Shown here piece by piece: positions 1 through 11,469 of a DNA stretch of 64,000 nucleotides (positions within the stretch are counted from its first letter, which is position 1; every line of letters begins with the position of its first letter). Both the position numbers and the translations under genes were made by a program. Location of the stretch: contig NC_037590.1 of the NCBI RefSeq assembly GCF_003073045.1, positions 2,134,016-2,198,015 of the forward strand. Reading direction: 5' to 3'. The notes beneath the pieces were generated by a model, which worked only from the letters and a program-made list of their open reading frames with translations, had not been told where the DNA came from and made no database searches. This stretch comes from Pomacea canaliculata (Eukaryota; Mollusca; Gastropoda; Architaenioglossa; Ampullariidae).

Positions 1-661
1 TAACGGATGTGATAAGTTTCCTAAAAGAACTTACATCTGAAATGAATACCAAGATTGACAATATGAATGTAAACGTAAACTCTGTGAGTGCTGGCATCAC
101 ATCTCTTGAAGATAAAGTGAAAGACTTGGTGATAGAAATAAAGGCACTCAAAGAAGAAAACAAAGAGCTAAGAGGAGAAAATATGGAGCTCAACAGGAAA
201 CTAGAAGAAGTAGAACATAAAGTGGACGATTTGGAAGGAAGATCACGGCGGAACAACATCATCATATATGGTGTGCCGAAGACTGGCGACGAACCAAAAA
301 CGTGGGAACAATGTGAAACCACAGTGAGAAATATGTTTAAGGAACATCTAAAAATCGATGATAACATCATTCTCGACAGAGCACATAGAATGAACTCTAG
401 AAACGCTAACTTTCCGATTGTTGTACGTTTTGCCTTCTTCAAGGATAAAGAAAAAGTCCTTAGAGAGAAACGGAACTTGAAAGGCACAAATATCTTTATT
501 GGAGAAGATTTTACGAAATGAGTGAGAGACATACGAAAAGGACTCTACCCACTATTGAAGAAGGCGAAAGAAGAAAACAAAAAGTTTAAGATGGTTTACG
601 ACCATCTGATCATAGACGGTAAGAGATTTGACTACAACACCCATGCGGGCAGACAAATAGA
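1..661 (+). pseudogene. LINE ORF1 protein, 5'-cut by window edge (copy 1)
   Basis: The reading frame enters the window already open and encodes a long coiled coil (heptad-rich, about residues 10-75) followed by the RRM-like and C-terminal parts seen in Transposase_22-type LINE ORF1 proteins (motifs IIIYGVPKTGD, ILDRAHRMNS, IVVRFAFFKDKEKVL). Proteins of this family trimerise and bind the element's RNA. It matches 18980-19650 almost base for base, but a TGA at 519-521 replaces the CGA of the other copy and removes the last 50 or so residues, so this copy is broken. The N-terminal part lies outside the window. Confidence 0.85.
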
Positions 662-1011
662 CCAGAGCTAGGAAACCGGCCGGGCCGCTGATTTTTTTTT
701 TTCCTAAACGTCCCAATGAAGGGAAAAACTTCGGAAGCCTTCAGAAGCGTGACGTCAGCGACCTTGGCCGACCGCGCTCAGAGAAACATTTCGCTTCAAC
801 CTTTGAAAGCTGTGAAAAAGCTATGAAACTTGCTCTGGGGCTAATTCAACTACTGTTAAACACTATGAAGGGCTGCATTAAATTAATTGTGACAGTCAAA
901 ATAACTCAAAGCCTAAAACTGATGAGAGGTAAAGGTAAAATAAATGAGAGCCCAACAACGCAACGCAGACAATGTTTAACTACAAGTAGGTTAGATTAGA
1001 GATGACTGTCA

Positions 1012-1085
1012 GGTGGCCTCTGTGGCCTAGTGGTTAGAATCGTCATCTCAAAATTAATAGGTGTTATGTTCAAATCTTGAAGTGG
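1012..1085 (+). repeat. tRNA-derived SINE-like head
   Basis: A box-like TGGCCTAGTGG at 1023-1033 and B box-like GTTCAAATC at 1068-1076 are spaced as in a tRNA. The acceptor stem does not pair well, so this is a tRNA-derived repeat head, not a tRNA gene. The second LINE block has the same sequence at about 19985-20050. Confidence 0.55.
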
Positions 1086-1569
1086 AGTTTAATATTTTTT
1101 TGGTTTTGTTTTGCGTTGAGATGTTTTCGTTCTCTAATATGATCAATTTTCTATCAAGCCTTTCATGAAAACATATTGATTGCCAAGCGAAACCATATAT
1201 ATATAAACAATTCTATGTCAACCATTTCATGAAGACCCACTACTATAGACACAGCCAGCCAGCCAGCATGGGACAATTGCTTCACTAATTGTTTTGAAGA
1301 TAGAAATCGCATTCGCAAATATGCGTGTTATACTTTGACAGTGCTAAGTGCAAACCCTTCGCTTCAATCTTTGGAAGTTATGAAAAAGCTATGAAACTTC
1401 TTCTGGGGCTAATTCAACAACTGTTAAACACTATGAAGGACTGCATAAAGTTAATTGCAGTCAAAATAACTCAAAGCCTAAAACTGATGAGAGGTAAAGG
1501 TAAAATAAATGAGAGCCCAACACAACACAGACAATGTTTAACTACAAGTAGGTTAGATTAGAGAGCACT

Positions 1570-1632
1570 GTGAGCTGCGCCTACGCGCCCACGTCTCAAG
1601 ATTGATAGTCGGTGTGTTCGAATCTTGGCATG
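1570..1632 (+). repeat. Second tRNA-like head, A box deleted
   Basis: B box-like GTGTTCGAATC is present, but the bases carrying the A box in the sister copy (20551-20619, TGGTCTATTGG) are missing here. This is a deletion of about 15 bp relative to the sister copy. Confidence 0.5.
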
Positions 1633-2404
1633 TTTTTTTTTTTGTTTGTTTTTTTTTCTTTTGCTGTTTTGCTTTGCTTTGGGATGTTTTCGTTCTCTAA
1701 TATGATCAATTTCTGTCAAGCCTTTCACGAAAACCTATTGATTGCAAAGCGAAACTATAAAATCTAGTGGTTACAAGCGACCATTAATTTTATTTGATAT
1801 GATCAACTATGTTAAAATCTATAGGTGGAGCTATTTTTTATGTATTTTGTTTTGTTTTTTGTTTATTCTTTTTCTAATATGAACAATTCTATGTCAACCA
1901 TGTCATGAAGACCCACCACTATATACACAGCATTGGACAATTGCTTCACTAATTGTTTTTAAGATGGAAATCGCATCTGCAAATATACGTATTGTACTTG
2001 AATCGCCCTTTTCTAATCTGGGACAACTCTGACGCGGAAAACGCGCCAAGAAAAATTCAAGCGGAACAACATCTATTATCAAGTCCATTTTGATGTTAGG
2101 ATGGCATCAGCACCAGACACCACACCTGCTTTGGGTGATCACGCCGGCAACGAGCAAGAACTTAAGTGTGTGCAAGTAAGTGTGATTCATTCAACTGACT
2201 TTATTTTTTAGATAGAAACATGATGTAATAACTGCAAGCAAAGCGCGCGAGAATCAGCCACAAGTACGTCGATCACATTTCGACCGCGCGTCGACCACTG
2301 AATTTGTTGTCAAACGCTCGCACAAGCAAATAGTAATAAGATCATATCACCTCACAAACTTCTTTTGAAATCGGGTTCATACGAGACAGAGTATAAATAA
2401 ATAA

Positions 2405-2843
2405 ATTCCAGTCGGCGTACAGACCCAAGCATAGCTGTGAGACAGCCCTTCTGCGTCTTATGAACGATCTTCTGTGCAGTGCGGATGCAGGGAAAGTGAC
2501 TCTTGTGGTCCTCCTTGATCTGAGTGCGGCCTTCGATGTCATTGATCACACCACTCTACTAACTCGTCTCCAGATGGAGATTGGTGGTTGATGGCATTGG
2601 TGGTTCGGCCTTGCAGTGGTTCCATTCCTACCTCAGTGATCGTACACAAAGGGTGATGGTCAATCAAGCTTCTTCAGTGACAGTTCCATTGCTGTGCGGT
2701 GTCCCGCAGGGCTCTGTTTTGGGCCCGGTTCTATTTTCTATTTACACACCTCAGCTTGGTCCTCTCATTGAGAAGCATAATGTGAACCGTAAGATGTTTG
2801 CAGATGACACTGAACTCTATTTTTCATTTAGTACTGACAGTGT
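2405..2843 (+). pseudogene. CR1-like LINE reverse transcriptase fragment, 5' part
   Basis: Translation gives typical CR1/Jockey-group RT motifs: FQSAYRPKHSCETALLRL, LLDLSAAFDVIDH, the CGVPQGSVLGP block, and FADDTELY, which carries the catalytic Asp pair. The piece starts abruptly near 2405 with no endonuclease domain, so it is 5'-truncated. It stops at SFSTDSV, where another LINE has inserted, and resumes after 3512. A small frame disruption lies near 2575. It is a dead retrotransposon gene. Confidence 0.85.
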
Positions 2844-3512
2844 AGATAGCAGCAACATCGTCATGAACGGCCAGAAACTGGAGGAGGTCAACAGCTTCAA
2901 GTACTTGGGTGCCACCCTGACTAGAGATGGTTGCTGTACAGCAGAGATCTGTATCAGGATTGGTATGGCAACATCCTCAATGTCCAGGCTGGACAGGATC
3001 TGGCGAAGCAACTCAATCAGCTTCAGTACCAAGCACAGGCTGTACAAGTCCCTCGTAGTGTCAATCCTTCTCTACGGCTGCGAAACTTGGACGCTGCTTG
3101 CAGCAACGGAAAAGAAACTCCAGGCCTTTGAAAACAAGTGCCTGAGAAAGCTGCTCCGCATCTTGTACCGCGAACACAAGACCAACGAGTACGTACGGAG
3201 CACCGTAACCTCTCTCGTGGGCCCACATGAGCCCCTTCTGGCAACAGTGAAGCGGCGCAAGCTCGCCTGGTTCGGTCACGTCACCCGCCACAACACCCTG
3301 TCCAAGACGATCCTACAAGGAACCCTCGAAGGGAGCCGTCGTCGTGGTCGTCCGAGGAAAAGCTGGGTCACCAACATTAAAGAATGGACGGAACGCGAGA
3401 TGCCAGACCTGCTCTCATCTGTTCAAGACAGGACCGGGTGGAAAATTCTCTGTTGCTGCTGCCGGACGGTCCCCCCTACGCCCGGACCGGGCATGGGACT
3501 GACCTGACCTGA
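2844..3512 (+). mobile_element. RTE-like LINE 3' end nested in the CR1-like RT
   Basis: One long frame encodes the thumb and C-terminal region of an RTE-type RT (KLEEVNSFKYLGATLTRDG, LYGCETWTLL, KRRKLAWFGHVTRHNTL, RRRGRPRKSW). The sequence ends in the tail actgacctgacctgac. It is flanked by CTGACAGTGT at 2834-2843 and CCGACAGTGT at 3513-3522, a target-site duplication with one difference; in the second block both copies read CTGACAGTGT. It is a 5'-truncated insertion. Removing it restores the CR1-like RT (SFSTDSV then VRAAACAVEDCCLEVKSWM). Confidence 0.85.
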
Positions 3513-3522
3513 CCGACAGTGT

Positions 3523-3570
3523 GTCGGTGCGTGCGGCAGCTTGTGCTGTAGAAGATTGTTGTTTAGAGGT
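3523..3570 (+). pseudogene. CR1-like RT, short continuation after nested LINE
   Basis: Forty-eight bases of the RT thumb continue here (VRAAACAVEDCC) before the sequence switches to satellite at 3571. The second block continues this frame for another 330 bp. Confidence 0.75.
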
Positions 3571-6500
3571 ACAGAACCCTCAGGGGCAGCAGCAAGCACA
3601 AGGCCAGCTAACGGCACCAATGCCGTACCACCAAGTGCAAGTGCAGGCACCAATGCCGTACCACCAAGTGCAAGTGCAGGCACCAATGCCATAACACCAA
3701 GTGCAAGTGCAGGCACCAATGCCATACCACCAAATGCAAGTGCCGGCACCACTGCAATAACAACAATTCCAAGCGCAGGCACCAATGCAACAACACCAAG
3801 TGCAAGTGCAGTGCCCAATGCCATAACACCAAGTGCAAAGTGCCGGCACAAACTGCAACCAACAACAAGTGCAAGCACAGGCACCAATGCAACACACCAA
3901 GTGCAAGTGCGGCACCACCATCACGTTTAATGATTCAACTATCAAACAAGACTCTTTATGTCTTCTGGTCGCAACAACACAATTTTCTTTATTATTTTTC
4001 ATCACGAGTGCGCACCCGTCTATTGCCGGGCGGCACAGCAGCAAGCCCGCCCAGGTCGAAATCCTCATGGAGAGGATGTGCGATACAGAACCCTCAGGCA
4101 GCAGCAAGCACAAGCCAGCTGCCACCAATCATACACAATGCAAGTGCCGCCCACCATCACGTAATCAACATACAGATACAGCATCTTTAGTTCTGTCGTC
4201 ACAATCAAACAATTTTCAATTATTTTTTCAGCGAGCGCACCTTATCCGGGGCGCAGCAGCAGGCCCGCCGCATCGAAATCCTGCGGTGGAGATGATTAGG
4301 GGCGTACGACCTCAGGGCAGCAGCAAGCAACAAGCATGCGCACCAATGCCGTACCACACGTGCAATCAGGCACCAATGCCATCCACCAAGTGTCAAAGGC
4401 CAGCACCACCATTCCATACTATGATTCAGACTTATACATAGATACAAGACATCTCTATTGTCTGTCTGGTTTTTTCTTATATTTTTTCACGACTGGTGGC
4501 CCGTATTCGCCGGGGGTGGCGCACATCAGCAGCCCCGCCCGTCGAATCTGCAGGTGGAGAGGATAGGTGGGTACAGAAACACTCAGGGCGCAGCAAGCAA
4601 GCACTGCGCACTCAATACCTACCACCAAGATGCAAGGCGCACCCACCTCACGTAAGATTCTAATAACAAATACAACACATCTTTTGTCTGTGGCACAGAC
4701 AATTTTATGTTATTTTTTCACGATGCACCTATGCCGGCGCGCGCACCCCCCCGCGTCGAATCCTTGCAGTGAGAGGATATGCCGTACGAACCCTCAGCGC
4801 AGCAAGCACAAGCCACTGCGCACCATCTCACAGCCAAGTCGCAATGCACACCACGCAATAACAACATCAGCGCAGACCAGTGCAACACCAATGAGCAGCA
4901 CCCAATCAACCACCAAGTCAAGTGCACACCACTGCACTAACAACAATTCCAGCGCAGGCAACAGTGCACACAGTGCAGCGCAGACCATCATCCACAATGC
5001 AATCCCACCATCACAATAATTCACTCAATACCAAGACATCTTTATGTCTCTGGTCGCAACAGACACAAAATTTTCGTATTAATTTTTTCAGCGAGTCGCA
5101 CCTATTGCCAGCCCACAGAGAGCCCCCCGCGTCGAAATCCTCAGGGGACGAGGAGATATGCGTACCAGAACCTCAGGCAGCAGCAAGACAGGCCCAGCCT
5201 GGCGGCACCGATGCCGGATACCACCACAAGTGCAAGTGCAGCACCACCATCCACGAATGATTCAACTAACAAGATAACACACATCTTTATTGTCTGTACT
5301 GGTCGCAACAGACACAAATTTTTCTTTATTATTTTTTCAGCGAGTGCGGCACCGTTATTGCCGGGGCGGCGACAGCAGCAGCCCCGCCGCGGTCGAATCC
5401 TGCAGGTGGAGAGGGGATACGGTGGCGTACAGAACCCTCAGGGGCAGCAGCAAGCACCAGGCCAGCTGCGGCACCAAATGCCATACCACCAGTGCAAGTG
5501 CGCACCATGACCATCCACGTAATGATTCAACTATACAAGAACAGCACATCTTTATTGTCTGTCTGGTCGCAACAGACACCAAATTTTTTTATTATTTTTT
5601 TGCAGCGAGTGCGGCACTAGCTTCGTTATTCCGGCGGGGCGGCGACAGCACAGCCCCGCCGCGGTCGAATCCTGCAGGTGGAGAGGGGATAGGTGCCGTA
5701 CAGAACCCTCAGGGGGGCAGCAGCAAGCACAGCCAGCTGCGCACCAATGCCGTACACCAAGTGCAAGTGCACGCACCACTGCAATAACAAGAATTCAAGC
5801 GCAGGCACCAATGCAACAACACCAAGTGCAAGTGCAGGCCCCAATGCCATAACACCAAGTGCAAGTGCCGGCACCAATGCAACAACACCAAGTGCAAGCA
5901 CAGGCACCAATGCCATACCACCAAGTGCAAGTGCCGGCACCACATCCACGTAATGATTCAACTATACAAGATACAAAGACATCTTTATTGTCTGTCTGGT
6001 CGCAACAGACACAAATTTTCTTTATTATTTTTTTTCAGCGAGTGCCACCCGTTATTGCCGGGGCGGCGACAGCAGCAGCCCCGCCGGGTCGAAATCCTGC
6101 AGGTGGAGAGGGGATAGGTGGGGACAGAACCCTCAGGGGGCAGCAGCAAGCACAAGGCCAGCGGCGGACCAATGCATACCACCAAGTGCAAGTGCCGGCA
6201 CACCATCCACGTAATGATTCAACTATCAAGATACAAGACATCTTTATTGTCTGTTGGTCGCAACAGACACAAATTTTTCTTTATTATTTTTTTCAGCGAG
6301 TGCGGCACCCGTATTGCCGGGCGGCGACAGCGAGCAGCCCCCGCGGTCGAAATCCTGCAGGTGGAGGGGATAGGTGCCTACAGAACCCTCAGGGCAGCAG
6401 CAGCACAAGGCCAGCTGCGTCACCAATGCCGTACCACCAAGTGCAATGTGCAGGCACCAATGCCATACCAAGTGCAAGTGCCGGCACCACCATCCACGTA

Positions 6501-7229
6501 ATGATTCACTATACAAGATACAAGACATCTTTATTGTCTGTTGGTCGCAACAGACACAAATTTTTCTTTATTATTTTTTTCAGCGAGTGCGGGCACCCGT
6601 TATGCCGGCCGGTCGGCGACAGCAGCAGCCCCGCCGCGGGCGAAATCCTGCAGGTGGAGAGGGATAGGTGGCGTACAGAACCTCAGGGGCAGCAGCAAGC
6701 ACAAGGCCATCTGGCGGCACCAATGCCATACCACCAAGTGCAAGTGCCGGCACCACCATCCACGTAATGATTCAACTATACAAGATACAAGACATCGTTT
6801 ATTGTCTGTCGGTCGACAACAGACAAAAATTTTTCTTTATTATTTTTTTCAGCGAGTGCGGCACCCGTTATTGCCGGGGCGGCGACAGCAGCAGCCCCGC
6901 CGCGGTCGAAATCCTGCAGGTGGAGAGGGGGGGATAGGCCCGTTACAGAACCTCAGGGGCAGCAGCAAGCACAAGGCCAGCTGGCGGCACCAATGCCGTA
7001 CCACCAAGTGCAAGTGCAGGCACCACTGCAATAACAACAATTCCAAGCGCAGGGACCAGTGCAACACCAAGTGCAAGCGCAGGCACCAATGCCATACCAC
7101 CAAGTGCAAGTGCCAGCACCACTGCAATAACAACAATTCCAAGCGCAGGCACCAGTGCAACAACAAGTGCAAGCGCAGGCACCAATGCCATACCACCAAG
7201 TGCAAGTGCCGGCACCACCATCCACGTAA

Positions 7230-7496
7230 TGATTCAACTATACAAGATACAAGACATCTTTATTGTCTGTCTGGTCGCAACAGACACAAATTTTTCTTTA
7301 TTATTTTTTTCAGCGAGTGCGGCACCCGTTATTGCCGGGGCGGCGACAGCAGCAGCCCCGCCGCGGTCGAAATCCTGCAGGTGGAGAGGGGATAGGTGGC
7401 GTACAGAACCCTCAGGGGCAGCAGCAAGCACAAGGCCAGCTGGCGGCACCGATGCCATACCACCAAGTGCAAGTGCCAGCACCACCATCCACGTAA
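7230..7496 (+). repeat. Type A satellite unit (reference 267-bp copy)
   Basis: This is a clean example of the short unit; the next one, 7497-7763, is the same length and nearly identical. Positions 7230-7300 contain, on the minus strand, a LINE-like 3' end (gaccagacagacaataaaga followed by tgtcttgtatcttgtat). Positions 7299-7313 form a pyrimidine-rich 3' splice-site-like stretch. Confidence 0.9.
7314..7496 (+). CDS. Exon-like Q/P/R-rich frame inside one satellite unit
   Basis: Starting right after the cag acceptor, the frame reads 60 codons and a stop. It begins RVRHPLLPGRRQQQPRRG, passes NPAGGEG and QGQQQAQGQ, and ends MPYHQVQVPAPPST. The same frame is open in most well-preserved units and matches the dispersed exons at 28471 and 28994 in frame (LLPGRRRQQPRRPRNPAGGEG). 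I do not recognise a domain. There is no start codon within the exon, so it would need splicing from an upstream exon. Whether any unit is expressed is unknown. Confidence 0.45.
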   Translation, partial: RVRHPLLPGRRQQQPRRGRNPAGGEGIGGVQNPQGQQQAQGQLAAPMPYHQVQVPAPPST

Positions 7497-8026
7497 TGAT
7501 TCAACTATACAAGATACAAGACATCTTTATTGTCTGTCTGGTCGCAACAGACACAAATTTTTCTTTATTATTTTTTTCAGCGAGTGCGGCACCCGTTATT
7601 GCCGGGGCGGCGACAGCAGCAGCCCCGCCGCGGTCGAAATCCTGCAGGTGGAGAGGGGATAGGTGGCGTACAGAACCCTCAGGGGCAGCAGCAAGCACAA
7701 GGCCAGCTGGCGGCACCAATGCCATACCACCAAGTGCAAGTGCCGGCACCACCATCCACGTAATGATTCAACTATACAAGATACAAGACATCTTTATTGT
7801 CTGTCTGGTCGCAACAGACACAAATTTTTCTTTATTATTTTTTTCAGCGAGTGCGGCACCCGTTATTGCCGGGCGGCGACAGCAGCAGCCCCGCCGCGGT
7901 CGAAATCTGCAGGTGGAGAGGGGATAGGTGCGTACAAGAACCCTCAGGGGCAGCAGCAAGCACAAGGCCAGCTGCGGCACAATGCCATACCACCAAGTGC
8001 AAGTGCCGGCACCACCATCCACGTAA

Positions 8027-8488
8027 TGATTCAACTATACAAGATACAAAGACATCTTTATTGTCTGTCTGGTCGCAACAGACACAAATTTTTCTTTATT
8101 ATTTTTTTCAGCGAGTGCGGCACCCGTTATTGCCGGGGCGGCGACAGCAGCAGCCCCGCCGCGGTCGAAATCCTGCAGGTGGAGAGGGGATAGGTGCCGT
8201 ACAGAACCCTCAGGGGCAGCAGCAAGCACAAGGCCAGCTGGCGGCACCAATGCCGTACCACCAAGTGCAAGTGCAGGCACCACTGCAATAACAACAATTC
8301 CAAGCGCAGGGACCAGTGCAACACCAAGTGCAAGCGCAGGCACCAATGCCATACCACCAAGTGCAAGTGCCAGCACCACTGCAATATTAACAATTCCAAG
8401 CGCAGGCCACCCAGTGCAACAACAAGTGCAAGCGCAGGCACCAATGCCATACCACCAAGTGCAAGTGCCGGCACCACCATCCACGTAA
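8027..8488 (+). repeat. Type B satellite unit (462 bp) with internal minisatellite
   Basis: It has the same 5' part as type A, then two extra copies of a roughly 95-bp block coding QQFQAQGPVQHQVQAQAP-like peptide before the common 3' end. In frame, each block meets TAA at ccactgcaataa, so B units encode a shorter peptide than A units if read from the same acceptor. Other B units start at 6768, 9014 and 9992. Confidence 0.88.
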
Positions 8489-11469
8489 TGATTCAACTAT
8501 ACAAGATACAAGACATCTTTATTGTCTGTCTGGTCGCAACAGACACAAATTTTTCTTTATTATTTTTTTCAGCGAGTGCGGCACCGTTATTCCGGGGCGG
8601 CGACAGCAGCAGCCCCGCCGCGGTCGAATCCTGCAGGTGGAGAGGGGATAGGTGGCGTACAGAACCCTCAGGGGCAGCAGCAAGCACAAGGCCAGCTGCG
8701 GCACCGATGCCATACCACCAAGTGCAAGTGCCAGCACCACCATCACGTAATGATTCAACTATACAAGATACAACACATCTTTATTGTCTGTCTGTCGCAA
8801 CAGACACAATTTTTCTTTATTATTTTTTTCAGCGAGTGCGGCACCCGTATTGCCGGGGGGCGACAGCAGCAGCCCCGCCGCGGTCGAAATCCTGCAGGTG
8901 GAGAGGGGATAGGTGGCGTACAGAACCCTCAGGGGCAGCAGCAAGCACAAGGCCAGCTGGCGGCACCAATGCCATACCACCAAGTGCAAGTGCCGGCACC
9001 ACCATCCACGTAATGATTCAACTATACAAGATACAAGACATCTTTATTGTCTGTCTGGTCGCAACAGACACAAATTTTCTTTATTATTTTTTCAGCGAGT
9101 GCGGCACCCGTTATTGCCGGGGCGGCGACAGCAGCAGCCCCGCCGCGGTCGAAATCCTGCAGGTGGAGAGGGGATAGGTGCCGTACAGAACCCTCAGGGG
9201 CAGCAGCAAGCACAAGGCCAGCTGGCGGCACCAATGCCGTACCACCAAGTGCAAGTGCAGGCACCACTGCAATAACAACAATTCCAAGCGCAGGGACCAG
9301 TGCAACACCAAGTGCAAGCGCAGGCACCAATGCCATACCACCAAGTGCAAGTGCCGGCACCACTGCAATAACAACAATTCCAAGCGCAGGCACCAGTGCA
9401 ACAAGTGCAAGCGCAGGCACCAATGCCATACCACCAAGTGCAAGTGCCGGCACCACCATCCACGTAATGATTCAACTATACAAGATACAAGACATCTTTA
9501 TTGTCTGTCTGGTCGCAACAGACACAAATTTTTCTTTATTATTTTTTCAGCGAGTGCGGCACCCGTTATTGCGGGGCGGCGACAGCAGCAGCCCCGCCGC
9601 GGTCGAAATCCTGCAGGTGGAGAGGGATAGTGGCGTACAGAACCCTCAGGGCAGCAGCAAGCACAAGGCCAGCTGCGCACCGATGCCATACCACCAAGTG
9701 CAAGTGCCAGCACCACCATCCACGTAATGATTCAACTAACAAGATACAACACATCTTTATTGTCTGTCTGGTCGCAACAGACACAAATTTTTCTTTATTA
9801 TTTTTTTCAGCGAGTGCGCACCCGTTATTGCCGGGGCGCGACAGCAGCAGCCCCGCCGCGGTCGAAATCCTGCAGGTGGAGAGGGGATAGGTGGCGTACA
9901 GAACCCTCAGGGGCAGCAGCAAGCACAAGGCCAGCTGGCGGCACCAATGCCATACCACCAAGTGCAAGTGCCGGCACCACCATCCACGTAATGATTCAAC
10001 TATACAAGATACAAGACATCTTTATTGTCTGTCTGGTCGCAACAGACACAAATTTTTCTTTATTATTTTTTTCAGCGAGTGCGGCACCCGTTATTGCCGG
10101 GGCGGCGACAGCAGCAGCCCCGCCGCGGTCGAAATCCTGCAGGTGGAGAGGGGATAGGTGCCGTACAGAACCCTCAGGGGCAGCAGCAAGCACAAGGCCA
10201 GCTGGCGGCACCAATGCCGTACCACCAAGTGCAAGTGCAGCACCACTTGCAATAACAACAATTCCAAGCGCAGGGACCAGTGCAACACCAAGTGCAAGCG
10301 CAGGCACCAATGCCATTACCACCAAGTGCAAGTGCCGCACCACTGCAATAACAACAATTCCAAGCGCAGGCACCAGTGCAACAAGTGCAAGCGCAGGCAC
10401 CAATGCCATACCACCAAGTGCAAGTGCCGGCACCACCATCCACGTAATGATTTCAACTATACAGATACAAGACATCTTTATTGTCTGTCTGGTCGCAACA
10501 GACACAATTTTTCTTTATTATTTTTTTCAGCGAGTGCGGCACCCGTTATTGCCGGGGCGGCGACAGCAGCAGCCCCGCCGCGGTCGAAATCCTGCAGGTG
10601 GAGAGGGGATAGGTGGCGTACAGAACCCTCAGGGGCAGCAGCAAGCACAAGGCCAGCTGGCGGCACCAATGCCATACCACCAAGTGCAAGTGCCGGCACC
10701 ACCATCCACGTAATGATTCAACTATACAAGATACAAGACATCTTTATTGTCTGTCTGGTCGCAACAGACACAAATTTTTCTTTATTATTTTTTTCAGCGA
10801 GTGCGGCACCCGTTATTGCCGGGGCGGCGACAGCAGCAGCCCCGCCGCGGTCGAAATCCTGCAGGTGGAGAGGGGATAGGTGGCGTACAGAACCCTCAGG
10901 GGCAGCAGCAAGCACAAGGCCAGCTGGCGGCACCAATGCCATACCACCAAGTGCAAGTGCCGGCACCACCATCCACGTAATGATTCAACTATACAAGATA
11001 CAAGACATCTTTATTGCAGGGCATAGCATTGTACGCCGTTCGGCGCATTTACGCCGACTTGACTTCTGACTTACGCCGATTTCGAAGTAGCGTACGCCGA
11101 TCGCGCTCGCCTCGTCAGTAGCACATTTTGTACTCAAACGGTCTCCGGTTCCCAAACGGTCTCCGATTCTTGCATTTTGTGTTACTTCCTTTGCGCGCCA
11201 CACGTGTTGGCTTTAGTCAGTTCTTACGCTGCGCGGCATTTGCGAGTACAAAGAAAAAAGCTTGTGGTACGTTCGACGATGGCAAGATCTGACATCGTAC
11301 GGCGCGGTGAGCTATTTCAGCGATAAGGGTTCCGTATTCGTGGAATTGGGAATGGCTTGAAAAAGAACAGTTACCGTGTCGGAAAAGGAGGGGAAGAAAG
11401 GAAAACAGACCAAGATTATGATCTTGTGCTACGATCATTGCATTAAAAAACTCGCAGCAGTGGCAAGGC

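Larger units (their letters stand above)
785..1990 (+). repeat. Tandem repeat of about 565 bp, two copies, between ORF1 and RT
   Basis: A block starting near 789 (cgcttcaacctttgaaagc) recurs near 1357. It is followed both times by a stretch ending ttagattagag, a tRNA-like head, a T-rich stretch, gggatgttttcgttctc and a segment containing caattctatgtcaacca. The second copy carries an extra insertion of about 100 bp in its distal part. The same two-copy arrangement is in the second LINE block at 19755-20990. No long coding frame is preserved. It may be a SINE-like or promoter-like module; its function is unknown. Confidence 0.7.
1..3570 (+). repeat. Long direct repeat, copy 1 (pairs with 18980-22550)
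   Basis: The whole stretch aligns end to end with 18980-22550, with only scattered substitutions and small indels over about 3.57 kb. The match includes ORF1, the tandem tRNA-like modules, the RT and the LINE nested in it. It breaks exactly where the satellite begins (3571). The left end is set by the window edge. Either a segmental duplication or two copies of one composite element would explain it. Confidence 0.9.
3571..11016 (+). repeat. Satellite array of exon-like units (about 23 complete units)
   Basis: Units start with tgattcaactatacaag at 3930, 4157, 4422, 4655, 5018, 5259, 5523, 5954, 6215, 6502, 6768, 7230, 7497, 7764, 8027, 8489, 8751, 9014, 9468, 9728, 9992, 10448 and 10714, with a partial unit at each end. 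Two lengths occur: A, consensus 267 bp, and B, 454-462 bp, which adds copies of a Gln/Pro/Ala-coding minisatellite. From 6768 the order is B AAA B AA B AA B AA, so from 7497 an AAB higher-order unit of about 980 bp repeats. Each unit holds, in order, a LINE-like 3' tail in antisense, a pyrimidine tract ending tttttttcag, and a Q/P-rich reading frame ending TAA. Right-hand units are nearly identical; those left of about 5500 carry many single-base gaps. The array starts inside LINE sequence mid-unit and ends at a hAT terminus. Confidence 0.93.

Noticed and set aside
1012-1085. tRNA gene
   Set aside because: A and B boxes are present but stems do not pair and the sequence recurs inside a longer repeat, so it is a tRNA-derived SINE head.
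3608-10505. Long minus-strand frames rich in Leu/His/Trp or Ala/Leu/Gly across the satellite
   Set aside because: They mirror the Gln/Pro-coding minisatellite on the other strand, shift with unit number and have no splice or start context.
3571-11016. Regular repeats taken as a CRISPR-like array
   Set aside because: Units are 260-460 bp, have no unique spacers and sit in intron-bearing eukaryotic DNA.
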